Source: an uncultured Croceitalea sp.
Lineage (GTDB): Bacteria > Bacteroidota > Bacteroidia > Flavobacteriales > Flavobacteriaceae
NCBI GenBank assembly: GCA_947499565.1
Contig: CANMOV010000001.1
Span: forward strand, 558,001 to 622,000
Direction: 5' to 3'
Length of the DNA stretch: 64,000 bases
The notes beneath the pieces are model-generated. The model searched no databases, was not told the origin of the DNA, and saw only the letters and a list, made by a program, of their open reading frames with translations. The stretch's first letter is position 1, and every line of letters begins with the position of its first letter. Below, one piece after another: positions 9,228-18,095 of this stretch. A program made the translations under genes and the position numbers.

Positions 9228-9633
9228 AGAAATTAATATTTCCAGGAACAAGACAATGCTTGATATTGATTTTATTCATAATTACCTCTCTATGGAATCG
9301 TATTGGGCCAAAGGTAGATCTAGAGAAGATGTAGTTAAATCTATCGAGAATTCGATTTGTTTTGGCGTTTTTAATGAGGAGCAAAGTCAAATTGGTTTTG
9401 CTAGGGTAATTACAGATGGTGTCGTATTTGCATGGATAATGGATGTTTTTATTACTGATGATTATCGAGGAAGAGGCATTGCAAAAAAACTCATTAAGCA
9501 AGTAGTAAACGTCCCAGAATTAAAAAATGTAAATGGCATAGGTTTACGAACTAATGATGCACATGGACTTTATGAAAAGTTCGGATTTAAAAAAATTGAG
9601 AACTCAGAAACTTGGATGTTAAAGAATAATTAG
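9220..9633 (+). CDS. GNAT-family N-acetyltransferase in the his operon
   Basis: 137 residues with the GNAT fold. The acetyl-CoA pyrophosphate-binding motif A is 'VFITDDYRGRGIAKKLIKQ' (R/Q-x-x-G-x-G/A form), and a 'GLRTNDAHGLYEKFGFKKI' C-terminal part is typical of small acetyltransferases. Its start overlaps the end of hisH and its stop abuts the hisA ATG with no spacing, so it is co-translated with the pathway. Its substrate is unknown; it is not a standard histidine enzyme. Confidence 0.88.
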   Translation: MSKEINISRNKTMLDIDFIHNYLSMESYWAKGRSREDVVKSIENSICFGVFNEEQSQIGFARVITDGVVFAWIMDVFITDDYRGRGIAKKLIKQVVNVPELKNVNGIGLRTNDAHGLYEKFGFKKIENSETWMLKNN

Positions 9634-10410
9634 ATGAGAATAATCCCAGCCATAGATATTATAGATGGTAAATGTGTTCGCCTTTCAAAAGGTGATTATG
9701 ATACAAAGAAAATATATAATGAAAACCCTTTAGAAGTTGCTAAATCTTTTGAGGGACATGGGATAGAATATTTGCATCTTGTTGATTTGGATGGCGCCAA
9801 GTCCAAACATATCGTAAACCATAAAGTTTTGGAACAGATTGCCAGTAAAACCAATTTAAAAATTGATTTTGGTGGAGGGTTAAAATCTGATGATGATTTG
9901 CATATTGCCTTTGAGAGTGGTGCAAGTCAAATAACCGGTGGAAGTATTGCGGTTAAAGATAGCACCACATTTTTAAGGTGGTTAGCTATTTATGGGGTGG
10001 ATAAAATTATTTTAGGAGCAGATGCTTTGGATGAAAAAGTAGCTATTTCTGGATGGAAAGAAGAATCTGAGCAAGAATTAATACCATTTGTTAAGACCTA
10101 TCAAAATAAGGGTGTCAAATATGTGATTTGCACAGACATATCCAAAGATGGTATGTTAGAGGGGCCTTCTTTTGATTTATATAAAAGGTTGTTACAAAAT
10201 ACCAAGGTGCATAATACAGATATGGGAGTTAAGGTTGAAGGTTTTAAGGAAATGGGAATAAACTTAATTGCTAGCGGTGGTATTTCTCATTTTGAGGAAC
10301 TCCCAAAACTTAAAGATATAGGTTGTGAAGGAGTTATTATTGGTAAAGCCATTTATGAAAATAGGATTAACTTAAAACAACTAGAAAATTACATTTTACA
10401 AAATGGATGA
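9634..10410 (+). CDS. hisA: Phosphoribosylformimino-5-aminoimidazole carboxamide ribotide isomerase
   Basis: 258 residues, a (beta/alpha)8 barrel. It performs the Amadori isomerisation of ProFAR to PRFAR. '[20 protein letters not shown]' carries the catalytic Asp (residue 8 area). '[13 protein letters not shown]', '[18 protein letters not shown]' and '[13 protein letters not shown]' are phosphate-binding loops. It is homologous to HisF downstream but has the HisA-type N-terminus. The last eight bases overlap the DinB-like gene. Confidence 0.95.
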   Translation: MRIIPAIDIIDGKCVRLSKGDYDTKKIYNENPLEVAKSFEGHGIEYLHLVDLDGAKSKHIVNHKVLEQIASKTNLKIDFGGGLKSDDDLHIAFESGASQITGGSIAVKDSTTFLRWLAIYGVDKIILGADALDEKVAISGWKEESEQELIPFVKTYQNKGVKYVICTDISKDGMLEGPSFDLYKRLLQNTKVHNTDMGVKVEGFKEMGINLIASGGISHFEELPKLKDIGCEGVIIGKAIYENRINLKQLENYILQNG

Positions 10411-10921
10411 TTTAAATAAGTTTCAATCGGAATTTGTTAAGAATAGTTGTTATAGGATGGATGAAAGCTTCCGAATGATAAGAATTTCTTTGGAAAAGAT
10501 ATCTGAGAAGCAAGTTTGGGAAAAACCTAATACGTCTCTAAATAGCATTGGTAATTTGGTTTTGCATTTATGCGGAAATATGACGCAATATGGTATTACG
10601 TCTCTAAAAGGAACTGATGATTTACGTGAGCGCGGAATAGAGTTTTCTACAAAAGGAGGTTTACTAAAAGAGGAGCTCATTAAAAAGCTAGAAGTAACCG
10701 TGAACGAAGTGAAAACTTGTTTTCAAAATGTTTCTATAGAACGACTATTAGTTAAAAAGAAAGTTCAAGGTTATAACTTCTCGGGTATTGGAAATATAAT
10801 TCATGTAGTAGAACATTTTTCCTACCATACCGGTCAGATAGCATTTTGGGTTAAGCAAATTACTAATGAACAACTAGGTTTCTATGATGGGCAAGACCTT
10901 AATATAAAAAATGAGGATTAA
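10403..10921 (+). CDS. DinB-like (DUF1572-type) protein in the his operon
   Basis: 172 residues forming a predicted four-helix bundle of the DinB/YfiT superfamily. Conserved histidines appear as 'LVLHLCGNM' (about 53-57) and '[19 protein letters not shown]' (about 136-150), the usual metal-binding triad of this fold. It overlaps hisA by eight bases and its stop overlaps the hisF start by one base. Many members are metal-dependent thiol transferases, others unknown; there is no evidence that it takes part in histidine synthesis. Confidence 0.83.
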   Translation: MDDLNKFQSEFVKNSCYRMDESFRMIRISLEKISEKQVWEKPNTSLNSIGNLVLHLCGNMTQYGITSLKGTDDLRERGIEFSTKGGLLKEELIKKLEVTVNEVKTCFQNVSIERLLVKKKVQGYNFSGIGNIIHVVEHFSYHTGQIAFWVKQITNEQLGFYDGQDLNIKNED

Positions 10922-11676
10922 TGTTAACTAAAAGAATTATACCATGTTTGGATATAAAAGATGGTCGAACAGTTAAGGGAGTTAACTTTGTGGATTTACG
11001 TGATGCGGGTGACCCAATAGAACTAGCGCAGCGTTATGCAAAAGAAGGAGCTGATGAACTGGTGTTCTTAGATATATCTGCTACTGAACAAAAACGCAAA
11101 ACTTTGGCAAATTTGGTATATAGCGTAGCGGCAAAATTAGATATACCTTTCACGGTAGGTGGGGGAATTTCTTCTGTCGAAGATGTGGATATTTTACTAA
11201 AAAATGGAGCGGATAAAGTATCTATTAATTCTTCAGCAGTTAAAAATCCTAATTTAATTAATGAATTGGTTGCAAAATTTGGTTCGCAATGTATAGTTGT
11301 AGCTATTGATGCCAAACAAATAGATGGAAATTGGAAAGTGCATTTGGTAGGAGGTAAGGTACCTACAGAACTAGATTTATTTGAGTGGGCAAAAGAAGTA
11401 GAAGAGCGAGGTGCAGGTGAAATTTTGTTTACGTCCATGGATAATGATGGTACAAAAAATGGTTTTGCGAATAAGGCTTTAGCAAGATTATCGGCAACAC
11501 TAAACATTCCAATTATCGCATCTGGTGGTGCCGGAAAAACCGAACATTTTATAGACACATTTATAAAAGGAAAGGCCGATGCTGCATTGGCTGCGAGTGT
11601 ATTTCATTTTAAGGAGATTGAAATAAAAGATTTAAAAGAAGAATTAAAATCGGAAGGTATTCCAGTAAGATTATGA
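10921..11676 (+). CDS. hisF: Imidazole glycerol phosphate synthase, cyclase subunit
   Basis: 251 residues, a (beta/alpha)8 barrel that uses ammonia from HisH to form imidazoleglycerol phosphate and AICAR. '[19 protein letters not shown]' carries the catalytic Asp11. '[14 protein letters not shown]', '[11 protein letters not shown]', '[19 protein letters not shown]' and '[13 protein letters not shown]' are diagnostic. It overlaps hisIE by four bases. Confidence 0.97.
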   Translation: MLTKRIIPCLDIKDGRTVKGVNFVDLRDAGDPIELAQRYAKEGADELVFLDISATEQKRKTLANLVYSVAAKLDIPFTVGGGISSVEDVDILLKNGADKVSINSSAVKNPNLINELVAKFGSQCIVVAIDAKQIDGNWKVHLVGGKVPTELDLFEWAKEVEERGAGEILFTSMDNDGTKNGFANKALARLSATLNIPIIASGGAGKTEHFIDTFIKGKADAALAASVFHFKEIEIKDLKEELKSEGIPVRL

Positions 11677-12272
11677 AAATAGATTTCACAAAAAATAGCG
11701 ACGGACTTGTCCCAGCAATAATTCAGGACGCTACTACAAAAAATGTATTGATGCTTGGGTATATGAATGCGGAAGCGTTAAAAATGACTCAAGATTCCAA
11801 AAAAGTAACATTTTACAGTCGTACCAAACAAAGACTTTGGACAAAAGGTGAGGAGAGTGGTAATTTCCTTCATTTAGTAAGTATTAAGAACGATTGTGAT
11901 AATGATACGCTTCTGGTTACCGTAAATCCAAAGGGTCCTACTTGTCACAAAGGAACAGACACCTGTTGGTCCGAAGAGAATACAAGTACTTTTGGTTTCT
12001 TATCAGAGCTGGAGAGAACGATAGCTTCTCGAAAAGAAAATAAAGAAGACGAAAAAAGTTATGTGTCCTCATTATTTAGAAAAGGGATAAACAAAATCGC
12101 TCAAAAAGTTGGGGAGGAAGCTGTAGAAACCGTTATTGAAGCTAAAGATGATAACGATGATTTATTTTTATATGAAAGCGCAGATTTACTATTTCACTAT
12201 TTAATATTGCTCCAAGCAAAAGGATTTACTCTAAAAGATATTGAGACTGAATTACTAAAAAGAAAAAAGTAG
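11673..12272 (+). CDS. hisI: Bifunctional phosphoribosyl-AMP cyclohydrolase / phosphoribosyl-ATP pyrophosphatase
   Basis: 199 residues, a HisIE fusion. The N-terminal cyclohydrolase (about 1-110) shows '[12 protein letters not shown]', '[18 protein letters not shown]', and the zinc cysteines in 'DCDNDTLLV' and '[12 protein letters not shown]'. The C-terminal pyrophosphatase (about 113-199) shows '[30 protein letters not shown]' and '[13 protein letters not shown]'. Together they carry out steps 2 and 3 of the pathway. It is the last gene of the operon; the next gene is convergent, 12 bases away, and I see no clear hairpin in between. Confidence 0.97.
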   Translation: MKIDFTKNSDGLVPAIIQDATTKNVLMLGYMNAEALKMTQDSKKVTFYSRTKQRLWTKGEESGNFLHLVSIKNDCDNDTLLVTVNPKGPTCHKGTDTCWSEENTSTFGFLSELERTIASRKENKEDEKSYVSSLFRKGINKIAQKVGEEAVETVIEAKDDNDDLFLYESADLLFHYLILLQAKGFTLKDIETELLKRKK

Positions 12273-12284
12273 TAGTAAACTAAT

Positions 12285-12686
12285 TTATTCTGCCGTTTGT
12301 ACTTCACTTATTTGAATCATTGGCAGAATATTGGTATAGTTTGGAACATCTGCCCTAAGTGTTTCTGAGTGTGCTCCCATAGAATTTTTAAAAGTATCCA
12401 TGTCTTCAAAATAAAAATACCCAACGGCCACATATGGAAGAGGCTTATCTGGCGCACCATTAGCTAATCCTTTATCTATGGACATTGCTTTTAAATCATC
12501 ACCAAACAGGCTCGCAGCCATTGGCATATGCTTATTAGCATAATAATCCATATCAAAAGTTTTACCTTCTCCATTTTCATAGAAGATGGCTACTTTAATC
12601 ATACCTTCTTCTATTTTAGGACTATTTTGTTGGCAGCTAACAAAAATCAACAAAACTATAAGCAAAAGGCTAATTTTTGATTTCAT
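12285..12686 (-). CDS. EthD-domain lipoprotein
   Basis: 133 residues. The N-terminus 'KISLLLIVLLIFVSC' is a lipoprotein signal with a lipobox Cys at about residue 18, so the protein is probably membrane-anchored. The rest, 'IKVAIFYENGEGKTFDMDYYANKHMPMAASLFG...', matches the EthD family (ferredoxin-like alpha/beta barrel, often about 100 residues), including the His in 'NKHMP'. EthD proteins accompany degradation systems; an exported lipoprotein form has no defined role. It is convergent with the his operon. Confidence 0.82.
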   Translation of the reverse strand: MKSKISLLLIVLLIFVSCQQNSPKIEEGMIKVAIFYENGEGKTFDMDYYANKHMPMAASLFGDDLKAMSIDKGLANGAPDKPLPYVAVGYFYFEDMDTFKNSMGAHSETLRADVPNYTNILPMIQISEVQTAE

Positions 12687-12842
12687 ATCTGGTAAGTTTA
12701 AATGGTTTCTACAAAAACCTAGTTATTGTCATAATAACTAGTGATAGCACTAAGTTAATAAATCTGCAGCAAGTATGGTTTTAATTTTTTCACACCCCTT
12801 TTTTGTTATAGACAGTAAGATCTAAACTTAGCTTATTTAAAA

Positions 12843-12983
12843 CTACTTAATTAAAGGAACCCACTGAAATGGAATTGGGAACCAGTCTCCAGTTACTTCT
12901 TTTGCAAATACCTGGTTGTATTCCGTAAATACTTGTTGTGTTTTGATGGGTTCTTGTTTATTTTTTTTACGATTAGGTCCCAT
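12843..12983 (-). CDS. Small 46-residue protein, coupled to the outer membrane protein gene
   Basis: A 47-codon frame starts with ATG overlapping the stop of the upstream outer-membrane protein gene by one base (TAATG). It begins 'MGPNRKKNKQEP', continues with 'VFTEYNQVFAKEV' and ends 'DWFPIPFQWVPLIK'. A basic N-terminus and a Trp/Phe/Pro-rich C-terminus are visible; there is no signal peptide. The overlap is a strong sign of translational coupling. I know of no family for it. Confidence 0.55.
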   Translation of the reverse strand: MGPNRKKNKQEPIKTQQVFTEYNQVFAKEVTGDWFPIPFQWVPLIK

Positions 12984-13648
12984 TAGTCTAATTGTTTTTT
13001 ATAGCGATTTCTTCCCATATTAAAGATACCAAGCTTAATGCCAATACCAGCAGAGAAACCATTAATGCGATTGATAGGGCTGTTGGTCAACTCGATTTTA
13101 CTTGAAAAACGATATTTTATCCCTGCCTCTAACTGAACATATCTGGAAATATTAAAAAGTGCACTCATACCCGGTTCTAAAACGAACACGGGATCCACAT
13201 CATCCTCATCAATATTAATATCTTCATCTCTTCTCACTGCATCACCGTCTATATAGCCTACTGCGCCTCCACCAATAAATAAAGGAAAAGAAAGGTTTAC
13301 TCTAGATTTGCTAAAGAAAATAGGCTCTAAATGAAAACCAGCATAGGCTGCAAATAAATCTTCATTAAGATTATTGGTTGTATTAAAAATATTCTGTTCG
13401 GAGTACAGAAATTTACCCTCAAAACCAACTTCAAATTGTTGATTGGCTACATAAGCCACTTTTATCCCTCCTATATAAGTATCTTCCCCTTTAATTTCTC
13501 CATAAGCCATTGTGAGTCCCACATAAACACCATGCACAACGTTCTTACGGTCATTGAAGGTGATATATTCGCCTTCATCATCTTGAGCAAAGCTTTGAAA
13601 GCTAAGAAATAGAAGAAATAGAATTAGGTTTACTTTTTGATTGTTCAT
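12983..13648 (-). CDS. Outer-membrane beta-barrel protein
   Basis: 221 residues with a signal peptide ('VNLILFLLFLSFQSFAQ', cleavage after AFAQ, about residue 21). The mature chain has alternating short hydrophobic strands ('VVHGVYVGLTMAYGEI', 'FEVGFEGKFLY', 'VQLEAGIKYRFS', 'FSAGIGIKLGIF') typical of small eight-stranded barrels. It is the fourth gene of the ECF sigma cluster by order (78 bases after the DUF4097 gene), and a 46-residue gene overlaps its stop. Ligand or role unknown. Confidence 0.8.
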   Translation of the reverse strand: MNNQKVNLILFLLFLSFQSFAQDDEGEYITFNDRKNVVHGVYVGLTMAYGEIKGEDTYIGGIKVAYVANQQFEVGFEGKFLYSEQNIFNTTNNLNEDLFAAYAGFHLEPIFFSKSRVNLSFPLFIGGGAVGYIDGDAVRRDEDINIDEDDVDPVFVLEPGMSALFNISRYVQLEAGIKYRFSSKIELTNSPINRINGFSAGIGIKLGIFNMGRNRYKKQLD

Positions 13649-13726
13649 TGTGTAAGATTTTAAAGATTTTGATTGATTGTTTTTATGACACTAAAATTTA
13701 ATAATGCTTGCATCTGTGAGGAATAA

Positions 13727-14812
13727 TTATTCTTGTAAAGTCACAATTCCTTTTGATCCTTTTATAACGATTAACCCCATCTTTTCGTTACCATAAGTAG
13801 CTTCAATTTCTCTAAGCTTTCTACCTTTATCCAGCATATTGGAGTTTACATTTTCAAAAGACTTAGGTAAACGAACCACGCCTTGTTCTAAGGTTGCGTT
13901 AAAACGATGTGAAAAATCGGATACTACAAGTCTGATTTCAGAAGATTCTTGCACTATTGAAATTTCCGCAGCAGGTGCTAATATTTTAGACACTTTAAAA
14001 TCGGCAATTTTCATATTTAAATCCACATCTTTGGTAAGCTTACTAATTTCAATAGTGCTAAACTTTAAACTCCCATAAATAGTACCAATTTCAGCAACTA
14101 GGATTTCATCTTTGTTGGAATAAATCTCTAAAGAGTTTACAGAATCCATGTTTATTTCTGTTCCGCTACTATTTAAGCGAAGGCTTTTAGAATTGGCCAT
14201 TTCCAATTCCCCATTCTTAAGGTTTAGGCTGGCATAATCCATATCCTTAGCACGTAATTTTCCAAATTTTAAAACAATATCGGCTTTGCTCAAATTCTCG
14301 CCCAACCAAAGGTCACCATGCTCAATTATGGTGTTTAATTGCCCACTCCATCCATCGATAATAACATCACCAAAACGATTGGTAACCTTTAGTTTTGTCT
14401 TCTTTGGTAAAAATACCTCGTAATCAATTTGCACATGACTGCGCTCATAAGTAATAGGATTTGCATTATTAAATAAATCCGCAAACCAACCTGTATTTCT
14501 GTTAGCAATTTCTGAGACCACAGAAATGTTATCACTGCTCGATTTAAATTTGGGGTTTACCCGCTTTAATAGATCCTTAGCATTGTCCATCTTTCTGTGG
14601 TTGACCTTTATAGAAATCTTTATGGTGACTTCGTTCTTATCCCAACCCGTAAGGTTAATATTACCATACTTGTTTTCTAACTGTAAAGCACCTGCATTGG
14701 TAAGGGTAAAACTTTTTTCTATTGTTTTAGATACCCTTTCTTGGCCGGTAGCCAATTGTACCGAGAATAGCAGCATGGCTATCCAAAGGATTTTTTTATA
14801 GTGTGTATCCAT
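13727..14812 (-). CDS. DUF4097-type exported beta-helical protein
   Basis: About 361 residues from the ATG at 14812, which gives a clean signal peptide ('MDTHYKKILWIAMLLFSVQLATGQ'). In-frame ATGs at 14839 and 14821 would add nine or three residues and lie inside the upstream gene. The mature part has repeated 'LENKYGNINLTGW' and 'VTNRFGDVIIDGW' type segments, a DUF4097-like repetitive beta-strand surface found next to ECF sigma/anti-sigma pairs in Bacteroidota. It overlaps the anti-sigma gene by 17 bases. It probably acts in the periplasm or on the cell surface; the function is unproven. Confidence 0.8.
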   Translation of the reverse strand: MDTHYKKILWIAMLLFSVQLATGQERVSKTIEKSFTLTNAGALQLENKYGNINLTGWDKNEVTIKISIKVNHRKMDNAKDLLKRVNPKFKSSSDNISVVSEIANRNTGWFADLFNNANPITYERSHVQIDYEVFLPKKTKLKVTNRFGDVIIDGWSGQLNTIIEHGDLWLGENLSKADIVLKFGKLRAKDMDYASLNLKNGELEMANSKSLRLNSSGTEINMDSVNSLEIYSNKDEILVAEIGTIYGSLKFSTIEISKLTKDVDLNMKIADFKVSKILAPAAEISIVQESSEIRLVVSDFSHRFNATLEQGVVRLPKSFENVNSNMLDKGRKLREIEATYGNEKMGLIVIKGSKGIVTLQE

Positions 14813-15332
14813 AATCTTCATCTTGTGATTTAGAATCATTTATCTGCTTCAGTAAATTCTCAATGAGCTCGATTCGCTTTTTATAATTAGCCACTATAGC
14901 CTCTAACACCCGCCCATTGTCTAGGTTGTTGCGCATTTCTATTCGTAAGATTTCATATTCCGCATCAAGCTCATCCATAAAAGACAAGAATTCTGCTTTA
15001 TCATCATCCGTTAGGTTAGGATTGTTCTGCACCAATTTTACTTGGTACGATACCAAATTCTTGTAGTGCATATCAATATCCATAAGTTCTTTACTGGCGT
15101 ACTGCATTTGTTCATCACCGCCAAAAATGGAAAGTCCTATAAAACTGGCGATGCCTAAAAGCAAGAGAAAACTAGCAGCTACTCTTATCATTGGCGATTT
15201 CCAAAGCGAAATCACTTTTGGTTCTTCTTTTTCAAGTTCGGTGGAAATCTTAGCCCACATTTTAGTGCGGTCCGCCTTATGCTCATCAAATTCAGCGGCA
15301 TTATTTCTAATATGTTTTTCAAAATTGTCCAT
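14796..15332 (-). CDS. Putative anti-sigma factor, single-span membrane protein
   Basis: 178 residues. A cytoplasmic N-terminus (about 1-47) with 'FEKHIRNNAAEFDEHKADRTKMWAKI' is followed by one membrane helix (about 49-71) and a periplasmic helical C-terminus with coiled-coil character ('LDAEYEILRIEMRNN...', 'YKKRIELIENLLKQI'). It lies immediately downstream of, and overlaps by one base, the ECF sigma gene, the standard place for the cognate anti-sigma factor. No zinc-binding HxxxCxxC motif is seen, so the sigma-binding domain is divergent. Confidence 0.75.
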   Translation of the reverse strand: MDNFEKHIRNNAAEFDEHKADRTKMWAKISTELEKEEPKVISLWKSPMIRVAASFLLLLGIASFIGLSIFGGDEQMQYASKELMDIDMHYKNLVSYQVKLVQNNPNLTDDDKAEFLSFMDELDAEYEILRIEMRNNLDNGRVLEAIVANYKKRIELIENLLKQINDSKSQDEDYGYTL

Positions 15333-15871
15333 TACAATTCTTTAATGATTTTAACTAGTTTTTTCTTCGCTCTATGATATTGCGATTTCGAGGTCGCCGT
15401 GGCTATCCCCAATATTTCTCCTATTTCAACATGGTCATATCCTTCTATTAGGTATAAATTGATAATCTGTTTGTATCCTTTTGGTAATTTAGAAATGCCC
15501 AATTGTACTTTTTTAATATCCACAGCATCTACTTCTAAAGTTTCGTCATTAGTCAAATGAAACTCATGGTCATCCATGGGTACAACAGTAATACGTTTCG
15601 CTCTTAGGTGGTTAATGCTTTTATTTATAACAATGCGCTTTAACCAGGCCCCAAAAGAGCTTTCATACTTAAAACTTTTTAGACTTTTAAACGCATCTAC
15701 AAAACTATCTTGCACCACATCTTCAGCATCTTCTTTGGAGCTCAAAAACCGCATGCTCACATTAAACATAGCATCCACATAGAGCTCAAATAGCTCGTAT
15801 TGTGAACCACTATGACCTTTCTTGCAGCTTTCTACAAGCGATTTATGTGTAAAACGTACTTCGGTCGCCAA
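15332..15871 (-). CDS. ECF RNA polymerase sigma factor
   Basis: 179 residues, sigma-70 family of extracytoplasmic function type. Region 2 ('LFELYVDAMFNVSMRFLSSKEDAEDVVQDSFVDAFKSL', with the core-binding DAEDVVQD) and region 4 ('LPKGYKQIINLYLIEGYDHVEIGEILGIATATSKSQYHRAKKKL', a helix-turn-helix) are both clear. It has no N-terminal regions 1 or 3. It is the first gene of the sigma/anti-sigma/DUF4097/outer-membrane-protein cluster. A promoter upstream matches one in front of the TonB receptor gene at 20744, suggesting autoregulation and a local target. Confidence 0.93.
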   Translation of the reverse strand: MATEVRFTHKSLVESCKKGHSGSQYELFELYVDAMFNVSMRFLSSKEDAEDVVQDSFVDAFKSLKSFKYESSFGAWLKRIVINKSINHLRAKRITVVPMDDHEFHLTNDETLEVDAVDIKKVQLGISKLPKGYKQIINLYLIEGYDHVEIGEILGIATATSKSQYHRAKKKLVKIIKEL

Positions 15872-15898
15872 AGTTTATTTAAGGTTGATGTGTGTTAC

Positions 15899-15928
15899 TA
15901 AAGACAACTGCAAAAGTAAAGGGTTGCA
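15899..15928 (-). promoter_or_regulatory. Putative ECF-sigma promoter upstream of the sigma gene
   Basis: On the minus strand TGCAACCCTTT (15928-15918) is followed by 12 bases and GTCTTTA (15905-15899), with the ATG 28 bases further on. The same -35 11-mer and the same 12-base spacing to GTCTCTA occur at 20655-20684. The shared pattern suggests recognition by one ECF sigma factor, most simply the one encoded here. Confidence 0.6.
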
Positions 15929-15994
15929 TATAGAAGAGAAAAGTAATAGCTATTTAGTTGGTCTTAGGAATTTAAGCGAATACTTTAAGGAAAA

Positions 15995-16723
15995 TTAAAC
16001 CTTGCCATCCCATAAATTACCGCCTAAAATCTTGGGTAGTACATCCTTTTTATAGTGGCGACTCATAGGAATTCTATGAATTTGAATTTGAATTTCATGT
16101 TTGGCAACTCCTTCAATTTTATCAAGCGCAACGATATATGATTTATGAACTTGTACAAATGCCAATGTACCCAACTTTTCAACTACGCTTTTCAAGGATA
16201 GTAAACTTACATACTTGCGCTTGTTGGTTTGAATAATAACATAGTTTTGCATGGCTTGCACAAAAAGGATTTCATTGTGATAGATCTTCTCGTATTTACC
16301 ATCACATTTTATAAAAAAACAGCTACGCTCCTCATCTTTTAAAACTGGAACGCCCTTTTTTTGTAATAGTTCTAATTGTTGTTTGGCTTTTGTTGCAGCA
16401 GCAAAAAAGCGATTAAAAGATATTGGTTTTAATAGGTAATCCAGCACATTTAAATCAAAACCTTCTATGGCGTAGTTTGGAAAAGCGGTAGTCAAAATGG
16501 TCATGGGTGGAGTGGGGTTAGATTTTAAATATTCCAATCCATTCATTAAGGGCATTTGAACATCTAAAAACAACAGATCTATCTGACTCTCTGCCAATAA
16601 TTGAGGAATTTCCAAGGCAGAAACACCGGTGCCCACATCATTCATAAAAGCAACCTGGTCAATGTAATTTATAATACATTCTCGTGCCAATGGCTCATCA
16701 TCTATCACAATACAGTTTATCAT
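15995..16723 (-). CDS. LytTR-family response regulator
   Basis: 242 residues. N-terminal receiver domain with acidic pocket 'VIDDEPLA' and phospho-acceptor Asp in 'LLFLDVQMPLMNGLEYL', and a C-terminal LytTR DNA-binding domain (about 140-240; 'CFFIKCDGKYEKIYHNEILFVQAMQNYVIIQT', '...VHKSYIVALDKIE'). It overlaps the upstream histidine kinase gene by four bases, so they form a two-component pair. The divergent TonB-type receptor gene at 18096 is a candidate target, which is inference from position only. Confidence 0.93.
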   Translation of the reverse strand: MINCIVIDDEPLARECIINYIDQVAFMNDVGTGVSALEIPQLLAESQIDLLFLDVQMPLMNGLEYLKSNPTPPMTILTTAFPNYAIEGFDLNVLDYLLKPISFNRFFAAATKAKQQLELLQKKGVPVLKDEERSCFFIKCDGKYEKIYHNEILFVQAMQNYVIIQTNKRKYVSLLSLKSVVEKLGTLAFVQVHKSYIVALDKIEGVAKHEIQIQIHRIPMSRHYKKDVLPKILGGNLWDGKV

Positions 16724-17853
16724 CCACCAACTTTTTTTAACGGTATAATAAGCTCATGCTCTAGTTTTAAATTTAGGGTAACCGTATGATTATCTTTCCC
16801 TTTTGTTATGAGTAATGTGTGTTCATGGGGATAAATAATAGCCAATCGTCGTTTTACATTATTCAAGCCTAAGCCGCCATAGGCTAGACCTTCAGGCAAC
16901 GCTTGTTGCAAGTTAAAGTTTGCGCTATTGATTAACTCAAAATTTAGATTCTCTTCATCCATATTAATGTTCAAATGAATCCATTTTTTAAGATTCTGGT
17001 CTTCAGATAGGTGTTTAAAAGCATTTTCAATAAAAGGAATCAAGATAAAAGGTGCAATGTTGAAATCACCTTCCACCTTTTGAATACTGGTTTTCAACTC
17101 AAAATTTTGATTTTGCCGTAGACTTTCCAGTTCTATAAAACTTTCAATATAGGCAAGTTCGTTTTTCAAGGGAATTTTATGGCTATTGCATTCATAAAGT
17201 TGATACCGCAACAGACTTGAAAACTTTACCAAAGAATCGGAAGCCATTTTCGGATTTTTATTTATAAGCACAAAAATTGAATTGATGGTATTGAATAAAA
17301 AATGAGGGTTGAACTGTGATTTCAAAAATTTCAGTTCAGTCTCCAATTTTTCTTTTTCCAAAGCTTGTTGTCTTTTTTGAGAAGCTATCCAAATTTTAGT
17401 CAATTTTATACTAAGACCTAAGGTAGCAGCACCAACACAAGAAGGCAATGCATTGTGTTTAAATATAGTTATGGGTGTTTCGGGTGAAATATTGTACAAC
17501 TCGTACACCGATTCATCAGCGATAAATGCTGCCAGATAATAATTCGCAGTTATCGCAGCTGACATAAGGATAATTATACCAATTGTTGCGAGAAAGAACG
17601 GAATGTATCTTCCGTTTTGTAAAAATTTAGGAATCAGTACATACAAACAAAAGTATACGCCCAAAGCTTGATATACTACATATCCCAAATATTTTACAAT
17701 ACCATATGGCAGCATTATAGATTCAAAGACTACAGAAATACTTCCTGAAAACACGGTCCACCACGCAAAATGATATACTGCCCAAAATAGCACGTGATGT
17801 ATTTTATATCGTTCTAAGAAAGCGATGATATGTGTTAAACTGTTTGTGGTCAT
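16720..17853 (-). CDS. LytS-type sensor histidine kinase
   Basis: 377 residues. Four membrane helices occupy about 18-150. The His_kinase domain follows (PF06580 type) with the phospho-acceptor His in 'LKSQFNPHFLFNTINSIF', and a HATPase with 'FILIPFIENAFKHL' and 'GGLGLNNVKRRL'. There is no separate periplasmic sensor domain, so the membrane part probably senses the signal. It is co-transcribed with the LytTR regulator (four-base overlap) and divergent from the receptor gene. Confidence 0.92.
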   Translation of the reverse strand: MTTNSLTHIIAFLERYKIHHVLFWAVYHFAWWTVFSGSISVVFESIMLPYGIVKYLGYVVYQALGVYFCLYVLIPKFLQNGRYIPFFLATIGIIILMSAAITANYYLAAFIADESVYELYNISPETPITIFKHNALPSCVGAATLGLSIKLTKIWIASQKRQQALEKEKLETELKFLKSQFNPHFLFNTINSIFVLINKNPKMASDSLVKFSSLLRYQLYECNSHKIPLKNELAYIESFIELESLRQNQNFELKTSIQKVEGDFNIAPFILIPFIENAFKHLSEDQNLKKWIHLNINMDEENLNFELINSANFNLQQALPEGLAYGGLGLNNVKRRLAIIYPHEHTLLITKGKDNHTVTLNLKLEHELIIPLKKVGG

Positions 17854-18095
17854 AATTCACTAAAAAGGGACTTTTGAATTACAAGATACAACGGTAAGAA
17901 AGCAATATCAAACATGATATTTTACTACTTGATGTCAGGTAACGAATAATTGACGAAATGCATTACATACTATAATGGGAGCATTTCACTACAAAAACCA
18001 ACCATTTCTTCTAGTGGTAAAGTAAATCGTCCCTTATGACATTCTCTTTTTCAATAGGATTTTAATTGGTGCTACTTGCAATCAAATTCGTATCA

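Noticed and set aside
11034-11558. A 174-residue minus-strand frame inside hisF
   Set aside because: hisF is unambiguous on the plus strand; the antisense frame has low-complexity composition and no family features.
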